Assembly (NCBI GenBank): GCA_026120185.1
Contig: JANUWF010001942.1
Location: 868,001 to 932,000 of the forward strand
Source of the DNA: Voacanga thouarsii
Lineage: Eukaryota; Streptophyta; Magnoliopsida; Gentianales; Apocynaceae
Reading direction: 5' to 3'
Length of the DNA: 64,000 nucleotides
The notes below the pieces were generated by a model. That model made no database searches, was not told where the DNA came from, and worked only from the letters and a program-made list of their open reading frames with translations. Below, in pieces: positions 58,340 to 64,000 of this stretch. Position 1 is the stretch's first letter. Each line of letters starts with the position of its first letter. Position numbers and translations under genes: made by a program.

Positions 58340-59798
58340 TATCATAGGGACTAAATTAGTCATACGTTTCCTAGTTATTTGAGGCTTTTTTGTGATACAT
58401 TTTGTTTAATAACTAGCCATATTCCTTTCAAAAATGTTGCAAAATAGAATAGAGATGGCGCCGGCCAGGACAGAGGAACTAGCACCGGCTATGTGCTGAT
58501 AACATGAACTTCGAAGCGACGAAAAATCGTTGAAACGAGACCATAATAGAATAGAACCGGTGTTGGCTCCAGTAGCCAAGGCAACATCGGCTGCACTCTA
58601 GACAACATGGTGCTGAAATCAAGAAAAAAACGACAAATGATTGAAGAAACAGAACACAACCGGCGTCGGCTGTGCCCTAAGGATAAGACGAAATCTTGAT
58701 TTTTCTACGTAGTTTTTGGTAATCTGTGGAGTTGTAGTATCTTCCTACTTCTACTCGGCCAAGAACCTTACACCAACAACTTTAGGCACTTCTTAAGCCT
58801 ATAAATAGATGGAAAACACAAGAGAAAAAGGGAAAAATTCATTGATCATCATAGAAAATCACTCAAATCAAAGGAGGAATTCTTCAATTCAATGAGGGTT
58901 GTACAAGAAGGTCTTCAAAGGAAGAAGAATGAGGCTTGTCTATGAGTGTTTTTTTTTTACTTTTTCTTTTTCTTGAACAATGATGTATTAATTGTTTTAT
59001 TGTAATTTGACATTGTTTTAGATATTCATGATTTTTACAGTTATTCAATCTTTTGACTAATTCATTGTTATTCTTGGTATTTGATTATTTTTGCTTATTA
59101 CGATATTAGTTGGTTGTTTCTCTCCATTAGCTTACTGGACCAAGGGGGTTGATGGTGGTTTCAAGTCATTGATTTCATATTTGTTGGCTATTAACTTACT
59201 GGACCAAGGGGGTTAATTGCTTAGAACTGGTAATTAAATGTTAATTGATGTCTTCCGAGACCAATGGTTCATTGATTAATTTCATGTTTTAAATTCGTCG
59301 AGACCAATGGAATTTGATTAAGGGTTGTGTTTAATGTATCTTTTGGATGAATTAGTTGAGACGAGACCAAGTGATTTTAATTTATCGAGAAGATAGTGAT
59401 TTCACGGATTGACCAAAGAAGTGAATCTACCTTAATCCTTCATGATGCTAAGAGAATAATTAATTATGATAATGATTAGGTACTTTAAGGTCAAGTATGT
59501 CAAAATAATAGTTTAAGTTACATACTTCTCCATCCTTGACATGTATTTATATACATTTTTTATTTTCTTTGGTTTTATTTTATTTCTTTTTCACTTTATA
59601 GAGTCAGTTAAACAATGAAAGAATGGTGATCAATGTCTACTTGTTCCTTGAGGATCGACATTCGTTTGAACTCTATGCTCTGTTAATGATGAGTATGCTT
59701 GCTCATATGTGTAATTTGGGTTTAACGTTTTAATTTAAACTTGATTAGGAATGTGCTTATTTTTGTATGATTTTTATATCCAAATAAAATACACATCA
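58340..59798 (+). repeat. A3 3' LTR
   Basis: 1459 bp. Its start is changed to TATCATAGGGACT where the 5' LTR has TGATAAGGACT. It lacks about 85 bp near 58430 present in the 5' LTR, and the third GC unit is shortened. TATA at 58799-58808. Its end ACACATCA is intact. Confidence 0.9.
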
Positions 59799-59803
59799 GT
59801 CCA

Positions 59804-60673
59804 GTAAGTTAATGGAGGGAAACAACCAACTAATCTCGTAATAAGCATAAGTAATCAAATACCAAGAAGAACAATCAATTAATCAAAAGATGAAATAACT
59901 CCAAAAATCATGAATACCTAAAATAATGTCAAATTACAATAAAACAATAAGCACATCATTGTTAAAAAAAAAAAAAAGAAAACAAAGTAAAAGAAAGCAC
60001 TCATAGACAAGCCCCCTTCTTCTTCCTTTGAAGACCTTCTTGCACATCCCTCCTTGATTTGAGTGATTTTCTATTATGATGCACGAATTCCCCCCTTTTC
60101 TCTTGTGTTTTTCCTCTATTTATAGGTTTAGGAAGTGCCTAAATTCGTTAGTGTACGGTTCTTGGCTGAGTAGAAGTAGGAAGGTACTAAAACTCTGCAG
60201 ATTACCAAAAATCGCATACAAAAATCAAAGCTCCGCCTTATCCTCAGGTTACAGCTGGCGCCGCCTTAGCTGCTGGAGCCAGCGCCAATTGTGTTCTATT
60301 TCTTTAGTTGTTCGCCGATTTTTTTCTTGATTTCAATGTACGTTTTCCAGAGTACAGCTGGCGCTGCCTTGGCTGCTAGAGCCGGCGATGGTTTAGTTCT
60401 GTTCCGATCCTATTTCAATGATTTTTTATTGCCTCGAAGTGTGTGCCAACAGCACGTGGCCGACACTGCTTCCTCTAGCCTATTCGGCGCCCCCTCTGTT
60501 CTGTTTTGCGACATTTTTGTCATATTTTACCCCTAAAATCTAAAATAATGCACAAAACACCTTTCCAAGGGTAAAATATCAAATATGAAGGAATATGACT
60601 AGTTATTAAACAAAATGCATCACAAAATAGCCTCAAATAACTAGGAAAAATATGACTAATTTAGGTCCTATCA
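59804..60673 (-). repeat. A2 5' LTR, U3-side piece
   Basis: Continues 52749-53419 after removal of A3. TATA block CTATTTATAGG at 60116-60125 (minus: CTATAAATAG), GC units at about 60250-60495, and the LTR end GTCCTATCA. Confidence 0.9.
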
Positions 60674-60678
60674 ATAGG

Positions 60679-60840
60679 TAACGACTTATGGCCTTGTTTC
60701 CAAAGCATTTGTTCTTCCCTTGATAATTACATAGGTTTTACATGCTTTTGGAATTCATATGGAAGGTGAATTTGTGCAGACTACTACTGCTCACAATGTC
60801 ATTGCTGATCAATTCCTTCGTCATTATGGTTACTAGTATG
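60679..60840 (+). pseudogene. Plant retrotransposon-associated protein (Athila env-region-like), right part
   Basis: Reads TTYGLVSKAFVLPLIITYVLHAFGIHMEGEF in shifted frames, then VQTTTAHNVIADQFLRHYGY and a stop. The LPYG...L...FGV.L.GE arrangement matches the later part of the same domain family, so this is the continuation of 47322-48030. It is followed two bases later by the F2 LTR. Confidence 0.6.
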
Positions 60841-60841
60841 A

Positions 60842-62774
60842 TGTAACATCCCTCTTTTGTACACTTTGACTGGTGACTACCTTATAAAGAATGAGTATTT
60901 GTATGAAGGCTCAGAATAAGAAATGATCAGTTTAATGAATTGAATGTTTTGGTGCGATAAAAATATTTAGGGACATTATTGGAATTTTGAAATTTTTAAG
61001 GATCTAGATGGAATTTTAGATTTGTTCTACATGTATCCTAAATCTTCAGATTGAGACTACTTTTAGTAGAATGAGAATTTAAGGATACATTAAGATAAAA
61101 AATTGATCAGTGTGATGAGACGAGTATTTTGGTATAACTTTAGCTATCAGAGGTTTCAAGGGCATTTTCGTCATTTTTACCGTGGTCAAAGTTTTGACCG
61201 TAAATTGGGAAGAACTGAGAAAGAATTGAAAATTTTGACTTCCACTATTAAATTCAGTACAATTTATAGATTTCATTGGTAGAATAAAATATTTTCCCGA
61301 TACAGACCCGAAATATAGTTATTTTCTGAAGAAATCCGAAAATGCAGTCGAAATTGAGACAAACGGCGTAACATGATTGGTGGATCAAAACAAGTGTCAA
61401 AAAACCATTAGAGGAGTGAAATATTTATGAGATTATGTAATTGGAAAAGCTTATTAAATAAGCTTAAGAAATGATAAGGAAAATGATAGAAAATTGAAAA
61501 AATGACATGTAAAGTTAGCCACAATGTGTGACCAATTTGGTCACAATTTTGACTAGAAAATGGCAGTGAAAATACTATGAAAACAGCCATATTTTGTGCA
61601 GCTATAAGGGAGGAAAAGAAAGAGAAAAGAAAAGGAGAGAAAATAAGAGAAAAATGAAGAAAAATTAGAAAAGAGAGAGAGAAGTGTGTGTTCTTGGCAT
61701 TCTTGGTGATTCTTGGTGCAAAATCAAGCTAGAAGATCTTATACACAAGGTAAAACATCATACTCCTTGAATTAAAGTTGTAGATTAAATTGTGAGGATT
61801 ATTTTGGTATTAATTTTATTGGGAAATTCATGAGAACTATGAGAATTTACTTGGACAATTGCTATGTTTTAGGGCTGTTTTGTGTGTGTTGTATACCGGT
61901 TGATTAGAGAAGCTATATACTATGTTTTACATGATAGATGAAGTGCTTTAATGGTGGTTTAATTGATAGTTCTTGACTGCACAAGAAGGTGTAAGAAATG
62001 GAAAGAAAAGATGGAATTCATTGTTGAAGAAAATGAATTGTTAATGTTGTTGTTTGCACTTGTTGAGCTTGATGTTGAAAAATATGATTTTGTTGGGCTC
62101 AGTATCTCTGAAAATCAGAGAATTGAAGGCCATTATAATGGAATTTAAGATGGTTTAAGTGTTATATAGTTGTTAGGATTAAAGTGGAATAGATGGTGTG
62201 AAGAAAGGAAACAAAAACAGAAATTCTGCTTTGAAGAATTTCTGAGCAGCTTTGAAGAATGAATAAACTGAAAATTTTAGCTAAAGGTCTTAGGATTATT
62301 TTGAGACCAATTTTACATGATTTGGAGTTGTGAATAAAACGTTATGTTGAAAATACCACAAGCTGCCAAAACAGTGACGGGATTCGAAAGCTGAGATATT
62401 GTAAGCAATACTGGGTTAAATAAGAAGGGAAATCAGTGATTCATGAATTGGAAATCATCAAGGAATGTCTTGAGGACATTTTGGAGCAAATTTGACATCA
62501 TTTGGGCATGTGTATTGAAAGTTATGAGCAAAACAAGATGATGTGCCAAAGCTGGAAATTGAAGAATTTTCATTAAAGAACAAATAAATTCATGAAGTGA
62601 TTTTATTTATGTTCATGATTGAATGAGGAGTTAATTCGGAATATGAAGACATTATATTCTTGTGAAGAAGCGGAAATAAGGAAACATATTATAAGCATGC
62701 AAGGATTATACTTCATTTCAAGTATGGAATGAAATAGGAAATGAAGTGATATCCTTAGATGACTATATATTTGG

Positions 62775-62822
<48 letters not shown>

Positions 62823-64000
62823 TGTTGTCAATAAGCATAGAATACTAAATGTGTTATGAATGATTATTATTTTAGGCCGTTCATTGTTAAACATTGGTAC
62901 CGATTTAGAGAATATTTATCTTGCTAAGTGATAAGCTATTTGAGGTAAGTCCCTACATCCACTCAACGTTTTCAATAAAGCTCTTTTGTGAGAAAAATAT
63001 TATAAAGCACGATAGTTTATTTTATTGAAAATATTATGAATCATTTGGAAGCATAAATGATTATGTAATTTTTAAGCATGCTTTATTTTGATAAGTCATA
63101 CTCATATGATGAAATGATTTGGAAACCCTACATGAATTTCATTAAGCAATTATGATTGCACGTCATGCATAAAGGTTGTGAAAGTCATAGCATGAGAATA
63201 GGATTTTATGAAATATCGGAACGGATCCAAATTATATATATTCATATTCAAAGTCATTTGAGGAAAGAAAAATATTTTCAGAATGGAAATGTTTTGGAAA
63301 TGATTGGGCTGTGGAAATATTGAGACATTGCTATAATCTCTGATGTGATGTGATTCTTGAGTACTCAAAGGGACTTTACACCTATACTAACTTACGTGGA
63401 TTTGAGAACGCCGTCCAGTTGGTGGCCACCTCCAAACTGTGCTCTCTTATTTCACGGGGGTGCTAGTATTTGATATTTACTTGTCCTTATATAGCACCTG
63501 TTATCCAAAGTGGAAACAGAGGGACGGGCATGGGACACCCGGGCCATTGTGGCAAACCATAACAATGGTTATTGTATGTATAATTGCGGCGTACGCAATG
63601 GGTTATTCATACTAATTAATGACGTGGGATTGTAAATGTTGTACGAGCCAGTGTGACAATATCAGTTGGTATAATATTCCTTCCAAATGAAATTGCAATG
63701 CAGAATTTTAGATACTTAAACATATTTTGAAAATACAAAATGGTTTTTTATTAGAAGCCCAAAGCTTATATTATTCACCACTTTTTAGTGTTGAGAATAT
63801 ATTTTCCTGAAGAAAAAAGTAATACTTCAATGATTTCACTATAGATAATTCTCAAACAAGAAATAGTGATTTCTTTTTACAGTTCCAACAATTTTAATCA
63901 TGCATCGCAACCACAGTGTTATTAAAACTTCTCACAACACACTACAGACTTACTGAGATATATTATATCTCACACAAGTTTTATCCATACTTGTCAGGTA
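60842..64000 (+). mobile_element. Chromovirus-type LTR F2, truncated by the window end
   Basis: Starts TGTAACATCCCTC and matches the minus-strand F1 from about 61080 onward to the window end, which corresponds to about 31865 in F1. From F1 the missing end would be near 280 bp, giving a length of about 3.4-3.5 kb. A candidate splice donor AAGGTAAAAC follows a GA/CT-rich leader at 61748. No coding frame. Confidence 0.88.
62776..62817. repeat. TA dinucleotide microsatellite
   Basis: Pure TA run in F2, at the position of the CA/TG run of F1 (33113-33164). Confidence 0.95.

Larger units (their letters stand above)
53420..59798 (+). mobile_element. Family A element A3 (plus), nested in A2
   Basis: 6379 bp, from TGATAAGGACT to ATACACATCA, flanked by GTCCA at 53415-53419 and 59799-59803. 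It lies in the opposite orientation to A2. It carries a 5' LTR, PBS, two recurrent frames, four hairpin plus purine modules, a purine-rich tract, PPT and 3' LTR. It is the youngest nesting level in this part and is the best preserved family A copy for the coding frames, though both frames still have stops relative to A1 and A2. Confidence 0.94.
48031..60673 (-). mobile_element. Family A element A2 (minus), with A3 nested in its 5' LTR
   Basis: Termini are TGATGCGTATTT at 48031 and GTCCTATCA at 60673 on the plus strand, flanked by ATAGG on both sides. Subtracting A3 and one copy of its target duplication leaves 6259 bp. It has the same layout as A1: PPT beside the left LTR (3'), PBS beside the right LTR (5'), and the two recurrent frames. 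No polymerase is present. Confidence 0.93.

Overview
The window is intergenic, repeat-packed plant nuclear DNA, most likely from a eudicot. It is AT-rich and full of microsatellites, and it has no intact cellular gene that I can recognise. Almost every stretch belongs to an LTR retrotransposon or a fragment of one. The plant origin rests on plant Ty3/gypsy and Ty1/copia protein remnants, on primer-binding sites matching tRNA-Asp (TGGCGCCGTTGCCGGGGA type) and initiator tRNA-Met (TGGTATCA type), and on a CACTA transposon end (CACTACAAG). I named the repeat families A, B, C, D, F, G and H for this annotation.

Layout. 1-3234: a large chromovirus-type LTR ending GGGTGTTACA. 3276-11676: decayed Ty3/gypsy RNase H and integrase (C1), split by a complete family A element (4560-11009, minus, 5-bp target duplication). 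11677-28974: the 3' LTR of C1, cut by a complete family B element (11750-18666, plus) and a complete family D element (20326-28071, plus). D itself holds a 2-kb copia-type solo LTR (23124-25132) with a perfect 5-bp target duplication. 28975-36955: a copia-like LTR start, the 5' part of a second B element (B2), an inverted chromovirus LTR (F1, minus), an internally deleted copia integrase/RT fragment, and the 3' half of a B element on the minus strand (B3). 36956-40927: an unassigned stretch with a few exon-like short frames, ending in a CACTA terminal inverted repeat. 41254-45485: a Ty1/copia Gag-Pol pseudogene (G) and the start of its 3' LTR. 45486-47321: a truncated family A-related LTR (H), a hairpin and a pyrimidine-rich tract. 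47322-48030 plus 60679-60840: a plant retrotransposon-associated (Athila env-region-like) pseudogene, split by family A element A2 (48031-60673, minus). A2's own LTR is split by element A3 (53420-59798, plus). 60842-64000: another F-family LTR on the plus strand, running off the window.

How the parts work together. Families A, B and D look non-autonomous. They have LTRs, primer-binding sites, polypurine tracts and TATA boxes, but no reverse transcriptase or integrase. They would depend on a partner element for replication. A carries two short recurrent reading frames; B carries a Gag with zinc knuckles and an aspartic-protease-like domain. The least ordinary signals are cis structures: palindrome arrays or paired GGCGCC-type boxes upstream of the LTR TATA boxes in A, B and D; repeated hairpin plus polypurine-tract-like modules inside A; and a 0.45-kb-arm inverted repeat inside B1. 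I found no CRISPR array, no RNA gene and no novel defence or metabolic system. Nothing here could be tested by database search, so family names above the Ty1/Ty3 level are inference.
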